From the NCBI GenBank assembly GCA_964477735.1, contig CAYZFD010000003.1:9330-73329 (forward strand): a DNA stretch of 64,000 nucleotides, written 5' to 3'. Made by a program: the position numbers and the translations under genes. Under the pieces are notes generated by a model that saw only the letters and a list, made by a program, of their open reading frames with translations, ran no database searches and was not told the DNA's origin. This stretch comes from CAYZFD01 sp964477735. Its GTDB lineage: Bacteria; Bacteroidota; Bacteroidia; Flavobacteriales; Flavobacteriaceae. Below, one piece after another: positions 47,408-55,977 of the stretch (within the stretch, counting starts at the first letter, position 1; the number at the start of each line of letters is the position of its first letter).

Positions 47408-48609
47408 AGCATAGGAATTAATTGGTTTAAAATATCTAAAGCTACAGCTTCTTTTGATTTGAGTTCAAACGGCAATATGTTGTGTGCTTTATCAATAAAA
47501 GTAATTTTATTGGTATCCACACCGAATCCAGCACCCGAATCATTTAGGGAGTTGAGAACGATGGCGTCTAGATTCTTGCGCTTTAGTTTGTCAATGGCAT
47601 TTTGGATTTCATGATCAGTTTCGAGCGCAAAACCCACCAGAATTTGATCCTTTTTTTGAGACCCCAATGTAGCGAGAACATCTGTTGTTGGCACCAAAGC
47701 TACTGCCAAACCAAGATCATTCTTTTTCATTTTTTTTGAAGCTACATTAGCCACTTTATAATCAGAAACAGCAGCCGACATCACAAACAGGTCTGCATCA
47801 TTGAAATTAGACAAACTTGCTTGGCACATTTCTTCAGCTGTTTTCACGGGAATGCAATTCACTTTCTCACTTCTAGTTTTTAGATGTGTTGGTCCCGAAA
47901 TGAGTGTCACTTCGGCACCGAGTGAAGCAGCTGTGTCGGCAATGGCATAGCCCATTTTTCCTGATGAATGGTTTCCAATAAAACGCACAGGATCAATTGG
48001 TTCGTATGTTGGACCTGCCGTAACCACTACTTTTTTACCTTTTAAAGGTGCTTTTGATTCGAAATATTGGTGCAAAAATTCAAAAATATTTTCGGGCTCT
48101 TCCATACGTCCCTCCCCTTCCAATCCGCTCGCTAGGGGCCCTGAAGTGGAAGGAATCATGATGTTTCCGAAAGCAGTTAGGGTTTCAAAAGTTTTTTGAG
48201 TTGCGGGGTGCTTATGCATGTCTAAATCCATAGCTGGCGCAAAAAAAACGGGACACTTCGCTGATAAATAACAAGCCAACAAAAGGTTATCACAAGTGGC
48301 CGAAGCCATTTTCGAGAGCGTGTTGGCTGTGGCCGGAGCGATGATCATCAAATCAGCCCAGAGTGCCAATTCCACGTGGTTGTTCCAAACTGGATGGTCA
48401 CCATCATGATCAGAGAAAGTGGAAAGCACAGGATGCTTAGACAGTGTCGAAAGTGTGAGTGGCGCCACAAAATCAGTGGCAGAAGGGGTAAGCACTACCC
48501 TAACCTCTGCATCAGCTTTTGTAAACAACCGAATGAGTGATGGAATTTTGTAAGCTGCGATTCCACCAGAAATGCCGAGGAGTATTTTTTTACCTCGAAG
48601 CAAAGACAT
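47404..48609 (-). CDS. coaBC: bifunctional CoaBC (PPC decarboxylase/PPC synthetase)
   Basis: Two domains of the CoA pathway in one chain of 401 aa. Residues 1-180 are the FMN-dependent CoaC part (GISGGIAAYKIPSLIRLF, His in WNNHVELALWADLMIIAPATANTL, PAMDLDMHKHPAT). Residues 190-400 are CoaB (VVTAGPTYEPIDPVRFIGNH, SSGKMGYAIADTA, FALETDHE). The ATG at 48609 is taken since the open frame before it overlaps rpoZ. One base separates it from the rpoZ stop. Confidence 0.95.
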   Translation of the reverse strand: MSLLRGKKILLGISGGIAAYKIPSLIRLFTKADAEVRVVLTPSATDFVAPLTLSTLSKHPVLSTFSDHDGDHPVWNNHVELALWADLMIIAPATANTLSKMASATCDNLLLACYLSAKCPVFFAPAMDLDMHKHPATQKTFETLTAFGNIMIPSTSGPLASGLEGEGRMEEPENIFEFLHQYFESKAPLKGKKVVVTAGPTYEPIDPVRFIGNHSSGKMGYAIADTAASLGAEVTLISGPTHLKTRSEKVNCIPVKTAEEMCQASLSNFNDADLFVMSAAVSDYKVANVASKKMKKNDLGLAVALVPTTDVLATLGSQKKDQILVGFALETDHEIQNAIDKLKRKNLDAIVLNSLNDSGAGFGVDTNKITFIDKAHNILPFELKSKEAVALDILNQLIPML

Positions 48610-48610
48610 C

Positions 48611-48934
48611 CTACTGAGGGGTTTCTGTGTAGCGGTAGTAAATCTTTTCAGCAAGCCACTCTTCTATGGCAATGGCATGAGGTTTTGGAAGTTTTTCGTA
48701 AAACTTAGAAACTTCTATTTGCTCCTTGTTTTCGAAAATTTCCTCTAAGCTTTCGGTTGGCGTTGCAAACTCTTCAAGCTTTTCTAACAATTCGCGTTTG
48801 ATTTCTTCATTAATTTGAATGGCACGCTTTGAAGCGATCGAAATCGCTTCGTAAAGGTTGTCAGTTTCCTTGTCGATCGCATTTCTATCGTACGTAACAG
48901 AGCTAACTGGGGCTTGCGTTTTCTTTAAATCCAT
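48611..48934 (-). CDS. rpoZ: RNA polymerase omega subunit
   Basis: The 107-aa protein has the Bacteroidota omega layout: VTYDRNAIDKETDNLYEAISIA, then ASKRAIQINEEIKRELLEKL, a variable acidic stretch and LPKPHAIAIEEWLAEKI. It assists RNA polymerase assembly. It lies between bamD and coaBC, a conserved order in the phylum. Confidence 0.9.
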   Translation of the reverse strand: MDLKKTQAPVSSVTYDRNAIDKETDNLYEAISIASKRAIQINEEIKRELLEKLEEFATPTESLEEIFENKEQIEVSKFYEKLPKPHAIAIEEWLAEKIYYRYTETPQ

Positions 48935-48961
48935 GTCTATTAAGCTGTTGTGATTTGAATT

Positions 48962-49765
48962 TTAGGAGGCAAATTTACGGATTTCTTCGTCTATAACCTC
49001 TAATTTCTTGGCTGTTTTTTTCAAATAATCCGATTCGGGGTAGTATCGAATAAGCGTCTCGTGAATTTTTTTGGCATTTTGCAAACGGTCCATCTTCTTA
49101 GATTGAATGCTATTTACCGCCAATTCATAGGCGGCATCAAAATGTTCATAGAGCGCCGCTTCTCGGAATGGTGTACCAGGATAATCCACCACAAACGCAT
49201 CTAGTGCTTTAATGGCGGCTTTGTAATCGCGAATAGTATTGTATTGTTTAGCGATCTCAAAAGCTTTTTTTTCAAGTTTTTCTCTCAACTCCTTGGTGAG
49301 CAAATTGGCCTCAACCATTCTTTCCGAATTGGGAAATCCATTGATAAATTCTTGTAAGATGTCCATGGCTTCTAAAGTAGCCTTCTGATCTAAGCTAAAT
49401 GTCGGCGATAGCATATACTTACTTTTGGCAGCCATAAACATGGCTTCTTCAATTTTTTGGCTTTTAGGATAGGCCTTAATAAAAGTTTCGTATTGATAGG
49501 CAGCCAAATAATAGCTCTTTCGTTCATACAAAGCATTGGCATAGAAAAAGGTGATGCGTTCTGCTTGTGGTTTCCCTCTATATTTAGGTAGGATTTGCTC
49601 AAATAAACGCTCTGCCCTGCGAAAATCACCCGCTTCGTAATAGGCTTCTGCTGCATCATATTTTACCTTAACGTCTTCACTTTTAAGCACCTTTTGATAT
49701 TCACCACAAGATGTTAATTGCAAAAGGGTTGACAATGTCAAAATTAAAGCAATGTGTTTTTTCAT
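48962..49765 (-). CDS. bamD: outer-membrane assembly lipoprotein BamD
   Basis: The 267-aa lipoprotein (KKHIALILTLSTLLQLTSCG, lipobox Cys) has five TPR-like repeats, such as YDAAEAYYEAGDFRRAERLFEQ and YANALYERKSYYLAAYQYE. BamD works with BamA to insert outer-membrane barrels. It heads the minus-strand run, with a perfect promoter 17 bases upstream. Confidence 0.93.
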   Translation of the reverse strand: MKKHIALILTLSTLLQLTSCGEYQKVLKSEDVKVKYDAAEAYYEAGDFRRAERLFEQILPKYRGKPQAERITFFYANALYERKSYYLAAYQYETFIKAYPKSQKIEEAMFMAAKSKYMLSPTFSLDQKATLEAMDILQEFINGFPNSERMVEANLLTKELREKLEKKAFEIAKQYNTIRDYKAAIKALDAFVVDYPGTPFREAALYEHFDAAYELAVNSIQSKKMDRLQNAKKIHETLIRYYPESDYLKKTAKKLEVIDEEIRKFAS

Positions 49766-49781
49766 GTTTAATGAACTTGGG

Positions 49782-49812
49782 CAAATTTAATTCTTTTTAA
49801 AGCAATCACAAA
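49782..49812 (-). promoter_or_regulatory. bamD promoter, perfect -33/-7 match
   Basis: Minus strand: TTTG (49809-49812), exactly 19 bases, TAAATTTG (49782-49789). The start is expected near 49776, giving a leader of about 10 bases. Confidence 0.8.
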
Positions 49813-49909
49813 CTTTAATCTGGAGTTTAAAGCGTTAAATTTTTATTAAAAATCAATTGCACAGGATAAGGTTTTTCCTACATCAACATTTGATAATATT
49901 TCCTGGAAA

Positions 49910-49935
49910 ATGATTTAAAAATGATGATAAATCAT
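49910..49935. repeat. 8-bp AT-rich inverted repeat before the SIMPL gene
   Basis: ATGATTTA and TAAATCAT around a 10-base centre, 62 bases before the ATG at 49997. No T-run follows. The rest of the 231-base divergent spacer holds nothing else recognised apart from the bamD promoter. Confidence 0.25.
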
Positions 49936-49996
49936 AAATAAATTCAACAAATCTATAAGATCAACGAAACGGCCAATATATGGGCTAAATAGCAAA

Positions 49997-50731
49997 ATGA
50001 AACAACTGACTTTTATGAAAAATTTTAAGAAAACGTTTGGTGTTTTATTGTTTGCCAGCCTGTTTACATGTTGGGGACAGCATCAATACGAAATCTCATT
50101 TCAAGGAAAAGGTGTAGTATTGGCCACGCCAGATCGAATTCACTTCAGAGTAGCCGTTGAAGAATATGGCAAAGAATTGATCCCACTTAAAAAAGTGGTC
50201 ACAGAAAAGATGTCAGATGCCTTGCAAATTTGTTTAAAAACAGGTGTTGATAAAAAAAACCTACAAACAGGGCAGCTCGTCATAGAGCCTGTGATGGAGT
50301 ATCATAACCAAAAACGCTTCAGATCTGGATACAGAATAAACCAATCCTTATATGTTTTACTAGAAAAACCAGAAAGCTATGACGCTTTGCTCACCGACCT
50401 CCTTTTGGCAGGAATTAACGAAGTGAAAGAAGTGAGTTTTAAAAGTTCTAAGCAAAAGGAATTGGAAAAAAAGGCCTTAAAATTGGCCATACAAAATGCT
50501 AAATCAAACGCCCTTTTTGCGAGTATAGAGGCAGGGTTTCAGCTAGGAAGTCTAGTAGATTATTCAGAAGACACCTTCCTTCCTATCCCCATTTACAGGG
50601 CAGAAAGCATGATGATGGCAAGTGAAAGTTATGATCAAGGCCCAAATCAAGGCCCCTCGATTGCTCTTGGTCAAATGAAAATTCAAAAAACCGTATCGCT
50701 TGTTTACACTGTTGAAACAAACGACAGGTAA
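49997..50731 (+). CDS. periplasmic SIMPL-domain (DUF541) protein
   Basis: The 244-aa protein has a signal peptide (MKNFKKTFGVLLFASLFTCWGQ; start ATG 49997 or 50015) and a SIMPL domain: YEISFQGKGVVLATPDRIHF, KVVTEKMSDALQICLKTGVD, and RSGYRINQSLYVLLEKPESY. Known: this family forms large ring-like assemblies with unclear function, with links to oxidative stress in E. coli (YggE). The aquaporin gene follows 30 bases on. Confidence 0.85.
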   Translation: MKQLTFMKNFKKTFGVLLFASLFTCWGQHQYEISFQGKGVVLATPDRIHFRVAVEEYGKELIPLKKVVTEKMSDALQICLKTGVDKKNLQTGQLVIEPVMEYHNQKRFRSGYRINQSLYVLLEKPESYDALLTDLLLAGINEVKEVSFKSSKQKELEKKALKLAIQNAKSNALFASIEAGFQLGSLVDYSEDTFLPIPIYRAESMMMASESYDQGPNQGPSIALGQMKIQKTVSLVYTVETNDR

Positions 50732-50761
50732 CTCTATTATAAACCATTTAAATCAAAAATT

Positions 50762-51442
50762 ATGAAAAGATTAATTGCAGAATTTTTAGGTACTTTCGTC
50801 CTCGTATTGGGTGGTTGTGGAAGTGCCGTTTTGGCAGCAGATCACATTGGCGTTTTAGGTGTTTCATTAGCTTTTGGACTCACCGTATTGTGTATGATTT
50901 ACGCAGTGGGTCATATTTCTGGCGCTCACTTTAATCCCGCGGTCAGCCTTGGCCTGTGGATGGGTGGAAGATTTAATTCCGCTCAACTCATCCCCTACAT
51001 TGTTGCTCAGGTTTTGGGTGCTACAGCCGCCGCTGGAATTCTTTATTTGATTCTATCTGGTCATGGATACATATCAGAAGCTGGGCTGGGCATAGGCTCG
51101 TTTGCTACCAATGGCTTTGGCGAGCATTCTCCAGGAGGATACAATATGCAAGCTGCGTTGATCACCGAAATCATCATGACTTTTGTTTTTGTACTCATCA
51201 TTTTGGGTGCAACAGATTCAAGAGCTCCAAAAGGATTTGCAGGAGTGGCTATAGGGTTGGCCCTCACCCTGGTGCATTTGGTGAGCATTCCTGTTACCAA
51301 TACATCCGTCAACCCCGCCAGAAGCACCTCGCAAGCCCTGTTTGTTGGAGGTGAGGCCATGGGCCAGTTGTGGCTGTTTTGGGTGGCCCCAATCATTGGG
51401 GCCCTAATGGCTGGACTGGTTTATAGGGCTATTGAAAAATAA
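50762..51442 (+). CDS. aqpZ: aquaporin Z
   Basis: The 226-aa inner-membrane protein has six helices and both NPA half-helix loops ([14 protein letters not shown] near 60, [15 protein letters not shown] near 180). The Arg after the second NPA, and His/Ala around the pore, fit a water-selective channel. Local GC is high. Confidence 0.95.
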   Translation: MKRLIAEFLGTFVLVLGGCGSAVLAADHIGVLGVSLAFGLTVLCMIYAVGHISGAHFNPAVSLGLWMGGRFNSAQLIPYIVAQVLGATAAAGILYLILSGHGYISEAGLGIGSFATNGFGEHSPGGYNMQAALITEIIMTFVFVLIILGATDSRAPKGFAGVAIGLALTLVHLVSIPVTNTSVNPARSTSQALFVGGEAMGQLWLFWVAPIIGALMAGLVYRAIEK

Positions 51443-51458
51443 AATTCTAAACTAGTAA

Positions 51459-52436
51459 ATGGGAAGATATATAACCCCTGATGATTTTTTAGATTTATTT
51501 ATAAAAATTAAACAAAGAGGTGCTTCTTTTGTATTTTCAAAATTTCATCATTCTGGAACACGAAGAACACTAACCGCTTTTGATGACACAAGATTAAGAG
51601 GCTTAGGTTGTTGGGACATCGATTATGTTCGAGAAAGATGGAACTTGTTAATTTCGGGTGAGAAGAAAAGCACTGGTATCGATTTTATTAATCAAAGTTT
51701 ATTAATAAACAAAAGTGATTTGCGCCTATTGTCATTAGGAAGCGGGTCTTGTGAAACTGAAATAAAGTTGGCTCAAGGTTCAATTTTTAGCCACATCACA
51801 TGTCTTGATTTTTCAGAAAACCTAGTGAAACAAGCAAAAGAAAATATTAGACAACTTAACCTAAAAAATATTGAGATCAAATGCACAAATATTTACTCAC
51901 ATAAATTTAAAAAAAAACACTACGATGTGGTGTTATTTATTGGATCTCTCCATCATTTTAAAAATGTAAATGATTTATTAAAAAATACTATTAGGCCTTG
52001 CATGAAAGATGATGGGTGCATTATAATTGATGAATATGTTGGTCCAAATAGACTTCAATTTCCAAAGATTCAGATTGACGCGATAAACGAAGCCTTAGCG
52101 GTAATTCCTAAAAAATTTAGAAAAATTTTTAAAACTCCATTTTATAAAAATCGAGTTACAGGTTCTGGAATAATTAGGATGGTCTTGGCAGATCCTTCAG
52201 AGTGCGTAGATTCTTTAAGTATATTGCCTGCGTTGCATAGGTGGTTTATTCCAGTAATAGAAAAACCTTATGGTGCAAATGTTTTGAAGTATGCCTTGAA
52301 AGATATTGCGCATCATTTTCAAGATTTTAATGTAGAGAAAAAAAAGATCCTTGACACTATTTTTAAAATTGAGGATGAGCTTTTAAAAAAAATAGATTCT
52401 GATTACATTTTTGGAGTTTATAAAAAAAGGAATTAA
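51459..52436 (+). CDS. class I SAM-dependent methyltransferase, AT-rich, probably transferred
   Basis: The 325-aa protein has a Rossmann methyltransferase core: motif I LRLLSLGSGSCETEIKLA (near 90), acidic strand end ITCLDFSENLVKQA, and post-core YDVVLFIGSLHHFKNVNDLL. The N-terminal 85 residues and C-terminal 130 residues have no clear match. Substrate unknown; the type occurs in natural-product and glycan clusters. Hand counts of three 60-base lines gave 25-28% G+C, against 53% and 55% for lines in the genes on either side. Likely a single-gene insertion. Confidence 0.8.
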   Translation: MGRYITPDDFLDLFIKIKQRGASFVFSKFHHSGTRRTLTAFDDTRLRGLGCWDIDYVRERWNLLISGEKKSTGIDFINQSLLINKSDLRLLSLGSGSCETEIKLAQGSIFSHITCLDFSENLVKQAKENIRQLNLKNIEIKCTNIYSHKFKKKHYDVVLFIGSLHHFKNVNDLLKNTIRPCMKDDGCIIIDEYVGPNRLQFPKIQIDAINEALAVIPKKFRKIFKTPFYKNRVTGSGIIRMVLADPSECVDSLSILPALHRWFIPVIEKPYGANVLKYALKDIAHHFQDFNVEKKKILDTIFKIEDELLKKIDSDYIFGVYKKRN

Positions 52437-52459
52437 ATTTTAACTAATTTTGTTATAAT

Positions 52460-53253
52460 ATGAAAAAAAAGTTCCTGCTAATTTTGATGGCTTTCGGATG
52501 TTTGTCCTCTGTATCACAACCAGAAAAAAAACAACCTAAAAAATCTTCACCAAAAACTGAATTTCAAGAATTTGAAACGGCTTATTTTGCTTCTGGCTGT
52601 TTTTGGTGTGTAGAAGCTGTTTTTGAATCTGTTAAAGGAGTTGAGGAAGCTGTTTCAGGTTATGCCGGAGGGCATACCAAAAATCCAAACTACCGTCTAA
52701 TTGGCACTGGTCGGACTGGTCATGCCGAAACGGTTCAGGTTTTTTATGACCCCGAAAAAGTGTCTTTTAAAACACTCTTAAAAGTATTTTTTGGATCTCA
52801 TGACCCCACAACGCCTAACCGTCAAGGACCCGATCATGGCACTCAATACCGCTCAATAGCCTTTTACCAGAATGACACAGAGCGTAAAATCATTGAAGCT
52901 ACAATCAAAGAAGAGCAAAAGGGCCTTAACAAGCCTATAGTGACTGAGGTTAAAAAGTTAAACGTTTTTTATAGAGCTGAAGACTACCATCAAAACTATG
53001 AACGCTTAAATCCCACAAACCCTTATGTGAAATCGGTTTNNNNNNNNNNNNNNNNNNNNNNNNNNNNNNNNNNNNNNNNNNNNNNNNNNNNNNNNNNNNN
53101 NNNNNNNNNNNNNNNNNNNNNNNNNNNNNNNNNNNNNNNTACCATCAAAACTATGAACGCTTAAATCCCACAAACCCTTATGTGAAATCGGTTTCAGTTC
53201 CAAGGCTTAACCGATTCAAGGCTAAATTTCCAGAGTTGCTCAAAAAAAATTAG
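52460..53253 (+). CDS. msrA: methionine-(S)-sulfoxide reductase A, exported; interrupted by an assembly gap
   Basis: MsrA reduces methionine-S-sulfoxide. A signal peptide (KKKFLLILMAFGCLSSVSQ, possibly a lipobox Cys) precedes the catalytic motif ASGCFWCVEAVFESVKG, then SGYAGGHTKNPNY, HDPTTPNRQGPDHGTQYRSI and YHQNY. A 100-N run at 53040-53139 lies between two identical 55-base copies; removing the Ns and one copy restores a 212-aa frame ending LLKKN at 53253. It is an S-isomer partner for the exported MsrB. Its stop interlocks with the convergent LtaS-like gene. Confidence 0.92.
53040..53139. other. 100-N assembly gap inside msrA (overlapping contig ends)
   Basis: The 55 bases 52985-53039 are repeated exactly at 53140-53194. 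As in the carboxylase gene, this is contig-end overlap, not missing or duplicated sequence. Confidence 0.92.
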
Positions 53254-55187
53254 GGCGTTAGTTTTCTGTTGATTACCCTATTCATGAAATCTTGTACAAA
53301 AGCTTTTGTGAAACGCACCGCTTTTTGCATGTCTTCGTTATTGGGATCCTCTATGTTGTTGATTAAATCATAATCTTTATGGTCATAAATCCCTAGAATA
53401 TTTTTTTCATCAAAAACCACAATATATTTGTCGATAATGAGTCTGTAAACTGCTGTTGTGTGATGAACGGTAAATGGGGGTTCGTCGGGGCGTTGCCTCC
53501 ACACACTTCTACCCCAAGATTGAATGGGTTTTTCATAACCAAGCATATCCACTAAAGACGGAAAGATGTCCATTTGTTGAGCCAATTCCATGTGAACTGC
53601 TGGCTGAAGTTTTTCGGGATGATAAAACAACAATGGTGTGGCAAATCGGTTTATGGGTTTTTTGTAAAAATCTAAAGAGCTGCGATTACAATGATCTGCA
53701 GTGAGCACAAAAAGTGTGTTTTTAAACCAAGGTTCTTTTTTGGCCTTTTCAAAAAACTGCTTCAATGCATGATCGCTATACCCCATCACTTGGTGCATTG
53801 GATTTTCAGTAGCAGGAAAAACACCTTTATATTGATCTGGTACTCTGTAGGGTTCATGAGAACTCACAGAAAAAATAGTTGCTAAAAAGGGTTGTTGTTT
53901 TTCGTCGAGCTTTTGCTTCATAAACTGAAAAAAGGGTTCATCCCAAATACCCCAAAAACCATCAAATTCTTTGTCATCATTGAATTCATCTTTTCCATAG
54001 TAATGATCATAGCCGAGTATGTTCGAAAATCCTAAAAATCCCATCGAGCCATTGGGTGCACCATGAAAAAAGGAAGTATCATAACCCATTTCCTTGACCA
54101 CAGAAACTATAGACTGAATGGGCTGTTTGGCGTAAGGTGAAGATGTAAAAGCCACCTTCATCGAAGGGACACTGGCCAAGACGGCGGGCATGGCATGTAT
54201 CGATTGGCGTGAATTGGCAAACATGTTAGGAAAAATAACACTGTGTTGCGCCAGAGAGTCTAAAAAAGGCGTGTAACTAACAAAGTCAGGGATGTTTGTT
54301 TGCTCATTAAAAGCCCCCATAAACTCCCTTCCAAAGCTCTCCATAATTAAAATCACCACATTTTGATCCTTCAATGACCCCCCATCATATTGCTTGATGG
54401 GCTTTAAAATCTTATCTACTTCTTCAGGTGGAAGATAGTTTTGAAGTTTAAAAAAGTTTTTTCCGGCAGTACGGATCAGGCAAAATGGAGAGTTGAGCAC
54501 AAAATCTGCTTGACTCGCATTTCGAATATGGCGTTGTGCATCGACCATATTAATTGGACGAGTGGCTTTTCCATAGCCCCCACGAATGCCTATTACAGCA
54601 ATAAAAATTAGAAACAAAGCAATTACTGTTGAACTCATAAAATAAGAAAGATTGATTTTGGGTTTTACAACTTTCATTTCAACCTTGTTATACAAAAACC
54701 ACCAAAGCCACGCACAAGCTACAAACAACAAAAAAACATGCCAGTAGTTAACCAAAAACATGCTAAAAAGAGGGAATAGGTTTGTTTCATTTTCAACCAC
54801 ATCAAAAACAGCAGTAGTGAGCCTACTTTGTGAAAAAGGATAATAAATGAAATCAACAAAGTTTGTGGCTAAAAATAATCCGTTGGTAAGTGCATACAAG
54901 ATTCCCAAACCACGCTGAAAAACTGGTTTTGTGTTCACAACAATCGGAAAGAGACTAAGAATAACAAAGAGCGAATTGGCATACAAAATGGCTGAGGTGT
55001 CGAATGTAAGTCCAACCAATGACAACCAAAGAAATTCTCCTACATTTTGGATCTCAATTAATTCGTTGTTATACACATAAAACAACACCCTAGAAATTGA
55101 GAAAAACAAATAAGCTAATAAAATTCGATAGCCTAAAACAGCATACTCAGACCATCTTAAGTTTTGAAAAAAGTTTTTTAAATGCAT
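53250..55187 (-). CDS. LtaS-type membrane sulfatase-fold phosphotransferase
   Basis: The 645-aa protein has five N-terminal membrane helices (within residues 1-200) and a C-terminal alkaline-phosphatase-superfamily domain: VVILIMESFGREFMG (metal-binding Glu), nucleophile region FANSRQSIHAMPAVLAS with Ser where LtaS has Thr, FSVSSHEPYRVP and LTADHCNRSSL (Asp-His ligands). Known: LtaS polymerises glycerol-phosphate in Gram-positives. In a Gram-negative bacterium this cannot make lipoteichoic acid, so a phosphoglycerol or phosphoethanolamine transfer to an envelope glycan or lipid is likelier. The ATG at 55187 follows the PAP2 stop by 1 base. Confidence 0.85.
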   Translation of the reverse strand: MHLKNFFQNLRWSEYAVLGYRILLAYLFFSISRVLFYVYNNELIEIQNVGEFLWLSLVGLTFDTSAILYANSLFVILSLFPIVVNTKPVFQRGLGILYALTNGLFLATNFVDFIYYPFSQSRLTTAVFDVVENETNLFPLFSMFLVNYWHVFLLFVACAWLWWFLYNKVEMKVVKPKINLSYFMSSTVIALFLIFIAVIGIRGGYGKATRPINMVDAQRHIRNASQADFVLNSPFCLIRTAGKNFFKLQNYLPPEEVDKILKPIKQYDGGSLKDQNVVILIMESFGREFMGAFNEQTNIPDFVSYTPFLDSLAQHSVIFPNMFANSRQSIHAMPAVLASVPSMKVAFTSSPYAKQPIQSIVSVVKEMGYDTSFFHGAPNGSMGFLGFSNILGYDHYYGKDEFNDDKEFDGFWGIWDEPFFQFMKQKLDEKQQPFLATIFSVSSHEPYRVPDQYKGVFPATENPMHQVMGYSDHALKQFFEKAKKEPWFKNTLFVLTADHCNRSSLDFYKKPINRFATPLLFYHPEKLQPAVHMELAQQMDIFPSLVDMLGYEKPIQSWGRSVWRQRPDEPPFTVHHTTAVYRLIIDKYIVVFDEKNILGIYDHKDYDLINNIEDPNNEDMQKAVRFTKAFVQDFMNRVINRKLTP

Positions 55188-55188
55188 A

Positions 55189-55743
55189 CTATTTTTTAAA
55201 AACAAAAAGTTGAATTTGATGAAACAACAAACCATAAATTCCTCCCACTAATGCACCCACAATGATGTCTATTGGGTAGTGAACACCAACATAAATACGG
55301 CTATAGGCTACCACAGCAGCCCATAAAAAAAGTAAATAAAACCAGGGAGAATGTTTCCTAAAAATACTGTAAAAGAAGGTGGCTACGGCAAAAGAATTGG
55401 AAGCATGACCAGAGAAAAATCCATACTGGCCTCCACAATTGGCTTTAACTACTCTTATGAGACCTTCTAAATCTGGATTGTGACAAGGTCTTAGGCGTTG
55501 AATGGTATGTTTGAAAAAATTGGTTGTTTGATCGGTGGCTAAAACCATAATTGCAACAGTGAGTAAAATAAGACCCATGTGTTTCCATCCAAAAGCTCTT
55601 TGTGTATAAAACAACAGAAAAAGATATAGGGGTATGGAATTGTATTTATTGGTAACAAACAGCCAAAATCCATCAAAATTATCGCTTCCTAAATTGTTGA
55701 GCCAAAGAAAGCATTGGGTGTCTAAAGAAATTAATGTTTCCAT
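55189..55743 (-). CDS. PAP2-family membrane phosphatase
   Basis: The 184-aa protein has about five helices and the three PAP2 motifs: KHTIQRLRPCHNP, FFSGHASNSFA and SRIYVGVHYPIDIIVGA. It dephosphorylates a lipid phosphate such as undecaprenyl diphosphate, phosphatidylglycerol phosphate or lipid A. Coupling to the LtaS-like enzyme (1 base) suggests a joint envelope task. Its ATG shares a base with the stop of the 77-aa gene (TGATG). Confidence 0.88.
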   Translation of the reverse strand: METLISLDTQCFLWLNNLGSDNFDGFWLFVTNKYNSIPLYLFLLFYTQRAFGWKHMGLILLTVAIMVLATDQTTNFFKHTIQRLRPCHNPDLEGLIRVVKANCGGQYGFFSGHASNSFAVATFFYSIFRKHSPWFYLLFLWAAVVAYSRIYVGVHYPIDIIVGALVGGIYGLLFHQIQLFVFKK

Positions 55744-55976
55744 CAGTTTTCAGTCAATCGTTCAACCTCACGATCATAGAAATTTGTGGCTTTTTCAATC
55801 CAATGGGCCATTTCTTCAGTTGCAATTTCACGATCTTCTTTGGAGAAAGATTCCCACCAGTCGATTTCGTCATTAGACAGATCGATAATAAATCGCGGGT
55901 AGCTTGTGTGAATAACAAAAATTGAATCTGGGAAGTCGGTGTTATCAGCTAATAAAAACTCTGGTGTTGATGTCAT
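55743..55976 (-). CDS. 77-aa acidic conserved protein
   Basis: The 77-aa protein opens MTSTPEFLLADNTDFPDSIF, continues VIHTSYPRFIIDLSNDEIDWW, and ends in a charged helix (EDREIATEEMAHWIEKATNFYDREVERL). It resembles a small protein I recall as common in Flavobacteriia and without known role. No signal or membrane segment. It shares a base with the PAP2 start and is preceded by the MATE gene 1 base away, so all are probably co-transcribed. Confidence 0.75.
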   Translation of the reverse strand: MTSTPEFLLADNTDFPDSIFVIHTSYPRFIIDLSNDEIDWWESFSKEDREIATEEMAHWIEKATNFYDREVERLTEN

Positions 55977-55977
55977 T

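Noticed and set aside
53250..55187. Lipoteichoic acid synthesis
   Set aside because: The organism is clearly Gram-negative (BamD, TonB-type barrel, T9SS), so the LtaS name reflects fold only.
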